Positions 42,084-53,400 of a stretch of DNA of 64,000 nucleotides are shown piece after piece (the first letter of the stretch is position 1; each line of letters begins with the position of its first letter). The stretch lies in NCBI GenBank assembly GCA_963971575.1, contig OZ020616.1:36126306-36190305 (forward strand), in the 5' to 3' direction. The position numbers were made by a program, and so were the translations under genes. This DNA is from Liopterus haemorrhoidalis (Eukaryota; Arthropoda; Insecta; Coleoptera; Dytiscidae). The notes under the pieces are model-generated. The model searched no databases. It was given only the letters and a program-made list of their open reading frames with translations, and was not told the DNA's origin.

Positions 42084-43118
42084 GTGTTTAATTCAATTTT
42101 AAACAATCACTTCATATTTTCACGGATGGATCCAAAATCGAAGATAAAACGGGCTGTGCAGTGTTAGCTAACGAAGACATTTTTGAATTCCACCTCCCAA
42201 ATATGGCTAGCGTGTTTACTGCAGAAGCGTACAGTATCTTAAAAGCCAGTGAACTTATAAATGGAAGAAATCAGACTACAAGCAATTATCTTATTCAAAC
42301 CGATTCTCTGAGCACAATCCAATGTATCCAGCAGACGTACAACCGAAACCACGTGGTCCAACAAATTCAAAGCAACTTCCACTCAGCGCTAGATAAAGGT
42401 AATAAAATCACTCTGTTATGGATCCCCTCACATGTGGGAATTATGGGTAATGAAAAAGTAGACCAGGCAGCAAAAAACGCAACCTCAAGCAACGTCATCG
42501 ATACAACAATTATGCCATATGATTTTAAAAGCTATGTAAAAAAGAAAACCAGCGAAAATTTCAACTCCTTCTGGAATACCCTAAATAACAACAAATTAAG
42601 AAGAATAAAACCATCCATCAGCCACTGGTATACTCCAGAAGACAGAAAAGAGCAAGTTATAATGACTAGACTGCGAATCGGCCACACTCTCATTACCCAT
42701 AAACACCTCATGCAGAAAAAAGAACAGGAAATATGCCAAACATGTAACAGCCCAATAACTGTTAAACATATTCTCATTGAATGTGTGAAGTACACTAGAG
42801 AAAGAGCCCAAAACAGCATCCCAAACTCCTTGGAACAGGCCCTATCTAACAGTATGGAAGCTACAGCCAAAATCTTAAAATATCTAGAAGACATTAACTT
42901 AACAAATAAAATATAGGCAAAAATGTAACGAACGAGTATTGTAAAAATCTTCACTGTAATGTAATATGTAATATGTAATTTTATGTAATTCAAATTTCTT
43001 GCTTACACCTAAGTATAATGAACTAATTTAATGTAATATTTGTAACTGTTACGAGGTGTTAATGACCATGTAGTTGATACACCCCAAAATAAATTTTAAA
43101 TTAAAAAAAAAAAAAAAA
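42084..43118 (+). mobile_element. 5'-truncated LINE with RNase H and poly(A) tail
   Basis: Starts abruptly within the RNase H domain next to a hAT fragment and ends with a 16-base A-run at 43103-43118 after a 3' UTR. Typical of incomplete target-primed reverse transcription. No target duplication could be fixed. Confidence 0.75.
42119..42916 (+). pseudogene. LINE RNase H and C-terminal domain (Jockey/I type), N-truncated
   Basis: The open frame begins upstream of any ATG at FTDGSKIEDKTGCAV (first RNase H aspartate), followed by FTAEAYSILKA (glutamate), LIQTDSLSTIQ (second aspartate) and LLWIPSHVGIMGNEKVDQAAK (the histidine/aspartate end of the fold). The C-terminal part has TRLRIGHTLITH and the CX2CX8HX4C motif CQTCNSPITVKHILIEC. 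It stays open to the stop at 42916. RNase H removes the RNA strand after reverse transcription. The endonuclease and RT are missing, so the copy is inert. Confidence 0.85.
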
Positions 43119-43479
43119 CCATCACTCAGACCTATAGGCTTCAGAAAGGGTTTATATACACACCAGTTTTGCAAGTGAAAGTTCGGAAATCCCTTCGTAA
43201 AATGTTTATTATCTATTATCGTTGTACGAATTTTCCGAATTCTGCTGTCCTAGATTTTTACTAACTTTACCTAAGCTTTTAGGTATACATATTTTGCCTC
43301 AAACATTAGCCCATTCAAAAAAGTGTAATAAACTCTAGTATATACGATCAATTTAAGTAATTAGGTTAAGTTAAGTTAGTAAATATCTAGGACAGCAGAA
43401 TTAGGAAAAGAGTATAGACTTATTATTGATATGAATTTCACATTCCCAGATGACGCAAAGAGTCATCTGAAATATCTGG
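43119..43479. other. No gene seen
   Basis: AT-rich spacer. Confidence 0.5.
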
Positions 43480-44290
<811 letters not shown>

Positions 44291-44363
44291 CCAAAAATTT
44301 TAACTATCGAATTAACTAACCTACATAGCACTTTAACGATACGTACAACCCCCAGAGATTATT

Positions 44364-45088
44364 AGTTTCTTATACAAAACTAACAAACTGAAATAAAACT
44401 AGTGACATTCTATACATCAAATTTTGCATAGAATTTTTATGTATCTGATAGGATATTTTTGATTGTAGAAAAAATTATTGTAAAAATGTTATTGCTCAAT
44501 AACTTAATAATAGGTATCACACAACAATGTTCTGGAATTTTTTAAATATATTTGTCGTTTTCAAATAATTTTTATATTTATATAATTTTGTGTAGAAATG
44601 TTCAAATAGTACGTCAACATTTTTTTCGACATGATTGTTTATAGTTTAGAGCCTTCGTCGAAAAATATTATACTTGATGATAATGAGATTCCACTTGGTA
44701 CAATTATTCTTTACATAAAATAAATCATTTTTATCCGCAGCACCTATATTAAGAACCGCGGTAGATTCGAGGTGGTGGCAAAAGTAGAACACCAAGTACA
44801 GTAACTAACTTTAAGTAACTAATTATAAGTAATTTTCACAATAGAACAAATTATCTCCAAATATATTTGTAGAATAGAGCTTTAGCTACAATTTTCCGCA
44901 TGATACACAATAATGCGTCGAATGGTTTACAAGATGGCGTCTATAACGCAATTTGTTTATTTACAATTACATGACAGTTATTTTTACAATTAAAAATATC
45001 CTATTAGATAGATAAAAATTCGCTGAAAATTTTGATACATAGATTGTTACTAATTTTATTTCAAATTGTTAGTCTTGTATAAGAAACT
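44364..45088. mobile_element. Element with about 97-bp terminal inverted repeats
   Basis: The left arm (44364-44460, starting AGTTTCTTATACAAAACTAAC) and the right arm (44992-45088, ending AAGAAACT) are imperfect inverted repeats. No coding capacity. The target duplication is unclear. It adjoins the hAT remnant at 45150 and may be inserted in it. Confidence 0.65.
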
Positions 45089-45766
45089 GTACGGTTGTGC
45101 GCACCCTTAACGTGACATTTGGCATTGTATCTTATCAGCTAATTTCTTGTAATCCGTCACGTAAATCGAGATCCCAGTTCTCAGGCAATGTTCCTGTATC
45201 AGTAAGTCGGGAGCGGATCTTTGATTTGAAATGCTCCATATTTGAAAAAAGAGATTCACACGAATATGTTGAATATGTTGAACATTCTCCTAATAAAATG
45301 AAACTATATTTATTTTGATTTGAAAATTGTTTTTTTTTTTTTTTTTTCGTTTTAATTAATATTTCCATTTCCAAATTTTCCACATCACTAATTTAAAAAC
45401 AATTTGCAATTTAACCTGACACATTCTCGTCTGTAGTGGTAAAAGGATTTATAAAAAATATTATACATTAATCTAATTCAGAAAATTCCTGAAATCTAAA
45501 GCTAAACTCTTCCAAATTTTACAAAGCGAGGAAGGAAACAATCTAAACGTTAGCATTGTTCAAAAAATATTTACTATAAATATATTTTTTCCCTTTATTA
45601 CGTATTTTGTTTCTCCAACAGTATGAACAGTAGGTAAGTATTGTTTTGACACCTATCGCAGTAAATGTCTGTCAACGAATTTATTTTATAAAATCCCTTT
45701 ATTATTTTTAAATTTAACGGTGGGCACATCGAAATGCATTCGCGGGCTTAGAGTTGCCGATCCCTG
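45089..45766 (-). mobile_element. hAT element remnant with CAGGGATCGGCAACT end
   Basis: The right end, read inward, is CAGGGATCGGCAACTC at 45766, a hAT terminus close to that at 38816. The opposite end was not found and may be displaced by the long-TIR element. A transposase C-terminal piece lies at 45135-45330. Confidence 0.6.
45135..45330 (-). pseudogene. hAT transposase C-terminal fragment
   Basis: The minus strand reads STYSCESLFSNMEHFKSKIR and SRLTDTGTLPENWDL, the hAT dimerisation block (compare STYYCKQIFSHMKLIKSQFR at 39.2 kb). STYS is duplicated in tandem within it. No upstream catalytic part is recognisable. Confidence 0.75.
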
Positions 45767-45785
45767 CTTTAGTTCTTTAGCAACT

Positions 45786-46299
45786 AAGGGCCGGTTGCTG
45801 AAAACTCAGTTAACTAAGATAACGACTGACTAATGGTCAGGTGAACCATTTGGTCAATTTTATTTTGCGTTGCATAAACATTTTTTAAAGCTTGGTGGAC
45901 TCTCTGAGCACTCTGAACAGTATCCAAGATCCAAATCCAGTGCATCTTCTCGTACTAAAGATCTGTTGTGTGGGGAGCTATGATATATAAATAAGAAAAT
46001 GTCACGGTTGGCTGAAAATTTATTTCATTTGTATTTACTCTGTGCATCTCTCAAATTTAGGTCTCCCTCACATTATGGGTTCCAAGACTTGCGAGCGGAT
46101 CAAGTCTGGACCCCCCTCCCATTAGTCCGCTAGCTGGTTGCTATGATTCTTGGAAGGATTAAGGATTGTTCAATTAAACTCGACATTTAAGCTAATCTAC
46201 TTTAATTATGATAAGGTTTAAATATTTACACTAATTACATAAGACTTACAATTACGTCGATACAGCTAAATCCAAATGAGACACACATTCGCACACACT
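45786..46299. other. Single MITE end; otherwise no gene
   Basis: AAGGGCCGGTTGCTGAAAAC and CTCAGTTAACTAAG at 45786-45820 resemble one end of the short MITE family seen at 8311 and 21065. The rest holds nothing recognised. Confidence 0.4.
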
Positions 46300-46447
46300 A
46301 TAATAATAATAATAATAATATTTATTAAAATGTAATATACATTCTGTCAAAAATATTGATATGAATACATATGAAATTTAATACATAATTAATTAAATAG
46401 GTACATTTAATTATATTAAATTATAAATTTAGTTCATAGTAGTGGTT

Positions 46448-49185
46448 TCACGCTGAATCAAAGCGGAAGTTAAGGAAATCTTCTATCTTGTAAAAAGACA
46501 TTTCCAATAAAAACTTCTTTAATATTTTCTTAAATCTCGGGAATGGCAGGTCAATCCATTCTTTTGGTAGCTTATTGAGAAATTTAACTCCGTAATTATA
46601 TTTCGCAGTTGTCGTTAGTCTGTAACGATCCATTTCAAAATCTGTTTTGGCTCTTGTATCGTAATTATGGATATTAGTTCGTCTTAAAAGTTCATTTTTT
46701 TGTTTGGCAGAAGCAAGTATTTGCGCCATAATATAACTACATGTTATGGTCAGTATTTCGAAATTTTGGAACAGTGGTTTACAGTGAGTAAGCTGTGGTT
46801 TACCCTCAATAGATCTTACAGCTTTTTTTTGTAAGATTAGCACTGAGTTCAGATGACTTGAACAACCTCAGATCTCGATGGCGTATGTAGCACGGGAGTG
46901 GAACAGAGCATAGTATGCGCTTAACGCTGCTTTCTCTCCTACAGTTTTCGATATTCTTTTGATTGCATAGATTGCTGTTGATAATTTCTTGCAGAGGCTA
47001 TCGATGTGAGTTTTCCACGTGAGTCTGGAATCCAGGTACACTCCAAGGAATTTTGCTGAACCTATAGTAGCGTTCATATTAATCTTACTTGGTGTAAATA
47101 TTAATGAGACCGTCTTAGCATTGTTGATTAAAAGTTTGTTAACATTGAACCAATTTTCAGCTTCCTTCATGGATCTCTGCACAGCATTGTTTAATTCCAT
47201 AAGATTAGGTTTGGATTCCATTAATGTTGTATCATCAGCATATAGTACCGAAGTGCATGTTATATGCTGCGGTAGATCATTGATAAATATGATAAACATT
47301 AATGGGCCTAGGATTGAGCCCTGTGGTATACCGAATTTGATTTTTTCTAGACTACTGGATTTATTTTTGTAGAGGACCATCTGGATTCTATTTGTTAAAT
47401 ACGATTTTATTAAATCTAGAGCAATTCCATGAAAGCCATAGTGGTCTAGTTTTGCTAGTAAAATATTGTGCGACATACAATCAAAAGCTTTTGACAGATC
47501 ACATAATTTAATTTCACATATCTTCCTTGTTTCAAAAGTGTTTGTAATGTAGTCTACAAGATATTTTATTGCTAATGTAGTACTTTTAGCTGTTCTGAAT
47601 CCAAATTGAGCATTACTGAAATAATCATTACATTCAAAAAAGTTATATATTCTTTTGGCGATGACATGTTCTAAGATCTTTGACATAATCGGTAAGATGG
47701 AAATAGGTCGATAATTGGAAAGATCTTCGTAAGAACCTTTTTTATATATGGGTATAACTTTGGCTCTTTTCATTTGTTCTGGAACAATTCCCTGTTCTAT
47801 GCAGTTATTTATAATATAACTCATAGGTTCGGATATCGAGTTCTTGACTTTCTTGATCATAATAGTATTAATCCTGAAAATATTCATAGTTGGTTTGGAT
47901 TTTAAACTGGAGATGATGTCTTTAACTTCTTCACTATTTGTGGGCTTGAAAAAAATTGATTTCCCATTTACTAGTATTTTTGAAGCTGTATCGGTATTTT
48001 CAGAATTAGGAATTGTGTCTATTAGCTTGTCTGCAATATTAACAAAGAATTGATTGAACTGATCTGGTGAGTGTTCTGATGTTGGAAGACTTTTTTTACG
48101 ACCAGTTTCTCCATTAATTATTTGCCAAAGTTTTTTTTGCTTGTTAGTGCTTGTTTCTATTTTAGTTATATTTTGATATCTTTTATCTATTTCTAATTTT
48201 GCGTTAATTTTTTTTTTATAGTTTAGATATAACATTAAAATTTCTTGTTTTTTTGTTTGGAGAAAAGCTTCTCTCATTAGGTCCAGTGTTTCTTTCATTT
48301 GCCATACGTCAAAAGAAAATTTTGTTGTCTTCTGATGTATTCCAATATTGACCAGAGGAAAATGACCATTATAGTGGTAAAGAAAATTTGTGAGAAAGTT
48401 TTCAAAGCTGGTAGTGGCGTCTGATTCGCTGAAAACACTCGCCCAGTCTTCTTCTTCTAAGGATTCTTGAAATAAATTTAAAGTGTAGTCATTAATTTTC
48501 CTAATTTTCTTGTTCTTTTTTGTTTTTTTGACTGTTTCGAAATTTATTTCAATGATTTGACAGTCATGATCTGAAGTAAATGGTTTAACATAAGCTTTGT
48601 TCACGTTGATATTAGACTAAAAGCAATATCAATACATGACTTACTTATTGCGCGGGTGATTTCAAATATTTTCTAATGCAGATCGTAAGTGAGCATTAGA
48701 TTTATTAAGTCCCTTTTTGCTTTATTTTCGGTTTCAAAGTGTATATTGAAGTCGCCGATAATTATAATATTTATCTCATTGTTGTATCCTGAGAAAATAT
48801 ATTCCAGAACAGAATTTAAAGTTTCCAGTAATATATTAACGTCACACTTTGGTTTCCTATATACTGTAACCACGATCATGTTCAGACTCTCGACATAGAC
48901 TGAAGAAAGTTCACAGTACATCTCTGAGACAAGTCGTTTTACACACTGATCTGGTAAAGAATCAGTTGAGTTTTCAGATATGTTGTAGTATATTGCGGTC
49001 CCGCCGCCTCTGTGTTGAGATCTGTAGAATATGTCTTTAAGGTTGTAATCTTCTAATTTATACAGACCGAAGTTTTCCTCCTGCAACCAGTGTTCCGAAG
49101 CACATAACATATTTATATTATAAGACACTGCCAAAAACTTCAGAGCCTGTACTTTATTGGTAATGGATTGTGCGTTTGCGTGCAT
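46448..49185 (-). pseudogene. LINE ORF2: endonuclease and reverse transcriptase, disrupted
   Basis: The endonuclease part (49185-48673) shows NAQSITNKVQAL, SEHWL, RGGGTAIYY, VTVYRKP and IIIIGDFNIHF. A stop at about 48672 and a frameshift near 48630 precede the second frame, which opens with the SDH motif of the endonuclease (FTSDHDCQIIEI) and the complete RT domain (48604-46868): NYRPISILPIMSK, DLSKAFDCMSHNILL, GIPQGSILGPLMF and YADD (near 47245). An in-frame TGA at 46868-46870 separates the last 140 residues (LQKKAVRSIEG to the end at 46448). Otherwise the sequence is well kept, so inactivation is not ancient. Confidence 0.9.
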
Positions 49186-49239
49186 TATTTTTAGTGTTTT
49201 GTATTGTTTAGTCTGCGTGTTTTTCTTTTCGCTTAATTA

Positions 49240-50122
49240 CTATATGTTGCTATCAACTTCCTTTGATCGGGATTTTATAACATTTCTGTTGGATCTTAAA
49301 AAATTAAATCTCACATAGGAAACTCCAGCTGGCCAGAAGTTTTCATCGTATAGCGTATTCTTCAACGAGAGACAGGTTGCAATTTTGAAACAATTGTAGT
49401 TTGAGGCATCCATATTTTTTAGTGCTAATTGTTCCACTGAAAACTTTTCAATTTTTTCTCCAGTTTTCTTCACCAAGTAATTCAGTATATGTTGCTCACT
49501 AACATCTTTTTTTAATCGAGATATAAATAACCAAAGTTTTCTCTCTGTTCCGAAAAAGTTATCGGTATTTTCTGCTTTCCCGATTCTTCTGTTTCTTCTT
49601 ATTACTTTGGTGAAACCATCGTGTTCTGTTGTCTTGTTTTTAGGTAATTTGATACCGTTTTCGTTTTGAACCGCTTTTGAATAACTGTCGGGTCTTTTCG
49701 CCAGTTTAGTATCACTGTTATTGGAGGCTTCGGGCAACAATGTGCTTCTAGGTGTTGGTAAGACGTCCTTGGTGGAAACGACTGGCTTCGAATGTGTTCG
49801 GTTATTCTCGCGTTGAGCATTTTGAAGGTTGCAGTCGTCGGTAATATCGGCTGCTTGTTTTGATTTGTTTTTACCTTTTTTAACAAATTCTGTATTGCCG
49901 ATTGAGCTGTTGGATTTAGTTTGATGATTTTCTAATATAATTTTATTATTTGAATCATTTATATTTTCTAAATTAACTACATTTGTGTTGTGCCTTACAA
50001 TTGATAATAATTTTTTGTCGTCCATTATTTGCCTAAGCTTAGAAATGTCTATGCTTAAGATTTCATTTTGGACCTTTAATGTTTTCACTTCCTCTTACAA
50101 TTCCGTTATTATGGGTGTGAAC
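49240..50122 (-). pseudogene. LINE ORF1, 3' part
   Basis: Continues the ORF1 that begins at 56703, from the other side of the LTR retrotransposon. One nonsense codon lies at 50097-50095, followed by EEVKTLKVQNEIL, a coiled-coil-like stretch, a Lys/Asn/Ser-rich linker and a C-terminal region (TERKLWLFISRLKKDVSEQH, FSVEQLALKNMDASNYNCFK) typical of insect LINE ORF1. It ends at 49240, 54 bp before the ORF2 start. Both parts are in the same frame once the insertion and one duplicate are disregarded. Confidence 0.8.
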
Positions 50123-50126
50123 ATAC

Positions 50127-50426
50127 TGTAACGTTTTTAAGTTCTTCGGTAAGGTGATATGCCAATTAAAACTATTATTTATATTTATCACTTATTTATT
50201 ATTAATAATACTAGTACAACTATAATTGTCTCACACTAAAACTCTATTAATTTATATTTACATTTATATTTAGTCAATTAATTTATTTTAACAATAACTG
50301 TCTATTTATTTATCACCTGTCAAAAATCTGTCAAAAAACTGAATGTCATTTTTTTTAAGAACTGTCATTTCCGTTGACAGTTGTGCCTCTTAGATGTTCC
50401 AAGTCAAGTGATCCATGGCCGTTACA
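50127..50426 (-). repeat. 3' LTR (300 bp)
   Basis: TG...CA ends with TGTAACG/CGTTACA inverted tips. Identical to 56099-56398. The last 23 codons and the stop of Pol lie inside it. AT-rich centre with AATAATA stretches. Confidence 0.95.
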
Positions 50427-53400
50427 CTGCCCCCTTCTTAAGAACGTTTCGTCCCGAAACATCTTTGGGTCCCTCCGGGGATCATGCAGATACTTACAGT
50501 CTGACCCTCGATTGCAGGTAGATGTTAAGTAGAAGTAACAATCGACAGTCTTTCCAGATAGTCCTATTTTTTTGTTAGTATAGCTGCAAACGAGTACCTC
50601 AATTCCAGAGCGTTGGAAGAGTTCTTCAATCATGCTTCTCACCACTCTCCAGTCCAGCCCATCCAGTCCACAGTCGAGTTTCGGTATGGCCAAGCACATC
50701 ACGCCGTCTTCAAGTAGTTGGTCCCGCAAGTCTTGTAGGGTCTCCCACAGAGCATGGTACTTGGGTTTTTCCTGTGAGAACTCTTTGGTCACCAGACAGT
50801 AGATCTTCCGACCATTATGCTCTAAACTTAAAGCAGACCCAATCGTTGGACGCTGCTGCTTCAGCTCGTCCACTTTGCCAAACCTCTTTCGGAAAACAAC
50901 CGCGATCCCCCGGGACATCTTCAGATCACGGGCCACACAATGCGCTAACGCATAGTGTTCAGGAACGGAAAATAGGTCCCGCTGTATCTCCCTAGTTACT
51001 CCGTGACGAATTTTGTGGCCCTTGACACACGATGCCATGACTTGGTTGAATACGTCTTCCTCATCCTGGATACACCTTACTTGCAGGTCTGGGTCGTCTT
51101 CATTAGCACCCGCAAAAGGAGCCAAGCGATTGAAATGGACCACTCTTGGTTTGCCATTGAGTGTCTTCCGGATACGGTAAACGACATCATTTATTCTCTT
51201 GATCACTTCATAGGGCCCTTCCCACTTTCGTTGTAATTTTGGAGATAATCCTCGTCGTCGTTTCGGATCATACAACCATACCAGGTCTCCCTGCTGGTAG
51301 CCTCCTTTTTCCGCTTTGACGTCGTACTGGTCTTTCATCCGGTCGCTGGAAACCCGAATGCTTGAACGAACCCAATCGTGAATCTCGTCCATCTTTCTTC
51401 GTAGTTCACTCACATAATCTTCTCCTGCCAGGTCTTCTCCAGGTTTACAGCCAAATTTCAAATCACAGGGCAATCGCATCAATCGCCCGAAGAGTACTTT
51501 GGCTGGGGATTCTCCTGTTGATTCATGAACGGCAGAACGATATGCAAATAGGAAGAGATGGATGTATTGATCCCAGTCTCGCTGATGGTCAGAGACAACC
51601 TTTGACAAATATTTTGCTATCGTCTTGTTCATTCGTTCCACCATTCCGTCAGACTGCGGATGTAATGCAGTTGTTCTCGTCTTTCGGATCCCTAGTAATC
51701 CGCAGATATTCTGGAATAGCCCTGATTCAAAATTACGACCCTGGTCAGAGTGCAATTCGAGCGGTACGCCATATCGACTTATGAATTCCCTTATCAAGAC
51801 TTCCGCGACGGTGACTGTCTCTTGATTTGGAATGGCGTACACTTCAGTCCATTTGGTGAAATAGTCCGAAACCACCAAGATGAACTTATTCCCCAAATCG
51901 GTTGTAGGGAATGGACCAGCAATGTCGATCGCGATTCTCTCAAATGGGCTGCCAACGTTGTATTGACGCATTGGAGCCTTCCTTCGCCGATTCGGGCCGT
52001 TGCTGCCCGCGCAGACTACACATTTCCTGCACCACTCTTTTACATCTTCTTTATAGTTTACCCAGTAAAATCGTTCGCGTACCTTTTCTACGGTCTTATT
52101 GACTCCTAAGTGTCCTCCCGATACTCCATCATGCAGCAAACGTAGAACTTCAGATACCCTGTTTTTCGGTATCAACAGCTGCATCTTCTCTTGAGTACCA
52201 TTCTCATTCTCCAGGACACGCTTCAAAAGTCCCTCATCTATAACGATGGAATCCCATTGTGCCCAATATGATTTTACGGTCTGCGTGCAAGGAGCTATAT
52301 CTTGCCAAGACGGTTTCTGGCCTTCTTTCTTCCAGTCCATAATCATTCTTAAATCTGGGTCATTTTCTTGATCTCTCTGAAGTTCAGCATTCTGCCACTG
52401 ATCATCAACAACCGTGGTTCTCAGTGTTGGTGTACAATGTTCCTCTAAGCGGTTGCAGTGTTTACACTCGGGTGGACAAGGTCTTCGTGACAAGGCGTCG
52501 GCATTCTGATGGCTTTTACCCGCTCGATGTTCGGTGTGGAAATCGTATTCCTGGAGTCTCTCAATCCATCGAGCTACCTGTCCTTCGGGATTTTTAAATC
52601 CTAATAACCATTTCAGCGCAGCGTGGTCGGTGCGCAACAGGAATTTTCTTCCGTACAGGTATTTATAAAAGTGCTCGATGGATTTCACTACGGCTAATAA
52701 CTCTCTCCTGGTGACGCAATAATTACGTTTCGGTTTCGACAGAGTCTTACTAAAATAGCCAATCACTCTTTCCTGACCGCCTTGCATCTGAGAGAGGACG
52801 CTGCCGATTCCAACATTACTAGCGTCGGTATCTAAAATGAACTTGCCATTAGCAAGAGGATAACCCAATATTGGGGCGCTAACCAATGCCTGCTTAAGTT
52901 CTTCGAAAGCATACTGGCAGTCTTGATCCCACTGAAATTTGCGCCCTTCTTCAGTCAACCTTGTTAGTGGTTTAGCGATGTTGGCAAAACCAGGAACAAA
53001 TCGTCTATAATAGGTACATAATCCCAGAAAACTTCGGATGTCGTGTTTGTCAGTGGGTAAAGGCCATTCTCTAACTGCTTTCAGTTTTTCTGGGTCAGCT
53101 GACACTCCTTCTCCAGAAACTATGTGGCCGAGGTAATTAACTTTCTTCTGGAAAAGGTGACACTTCTTGGGACTTAGCTTCAGATTTGCGCTTCGAAGCC
53201 GTTTGAATACCTCCTCCAAATTCTTCAAGTGATCTTCAAAGGATTGGCCTACCACGATTATATCATCGAGGTATACCAAACAGGTCTTCCAGGACAGCCC
53301 TTTCAGAACCCTCTCCATCAAGCGTTCAAATGTCGCAGGGGCATTACATAATCCAAACGGCATCACTTTGAATTGCCATAATCCAGTCCCAATTGTGAAA

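Larger units (their letters stand above)
46300..50126 (-). mobile_element. CR1/Jockey-group LINE, 3' part (split by LTR retrotransposon)
   Basis: Minus strand, from ORF1 remainder through ORF2 to a (TAATAA)n tail at 46300-46326. The 5' part of ORF1 and probably the 5' UTR lie on the far side of the LTR retrotransposon at 56403-57050. ORF2 has two nonsense codons and a frameshift, so the element is inactive apart from the insertion. A different lineage from the LINE at 30.5 kb: YADD in place of FADD. Confidence 0.85.

Noticed and set aside
50427..50500. Envelope gene between pol and the 3' LTR
   Set aside because: Pol runs up to and into the LTR; no room or reading for a third ORF.
50355..51005. 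Macro domain as a separate host OARD1 gene captured next to the element
   Set aside because: It is in frame with integrase in one uninterrupted ORF, lies between identical LTRs, and its stop is inside the LTR.
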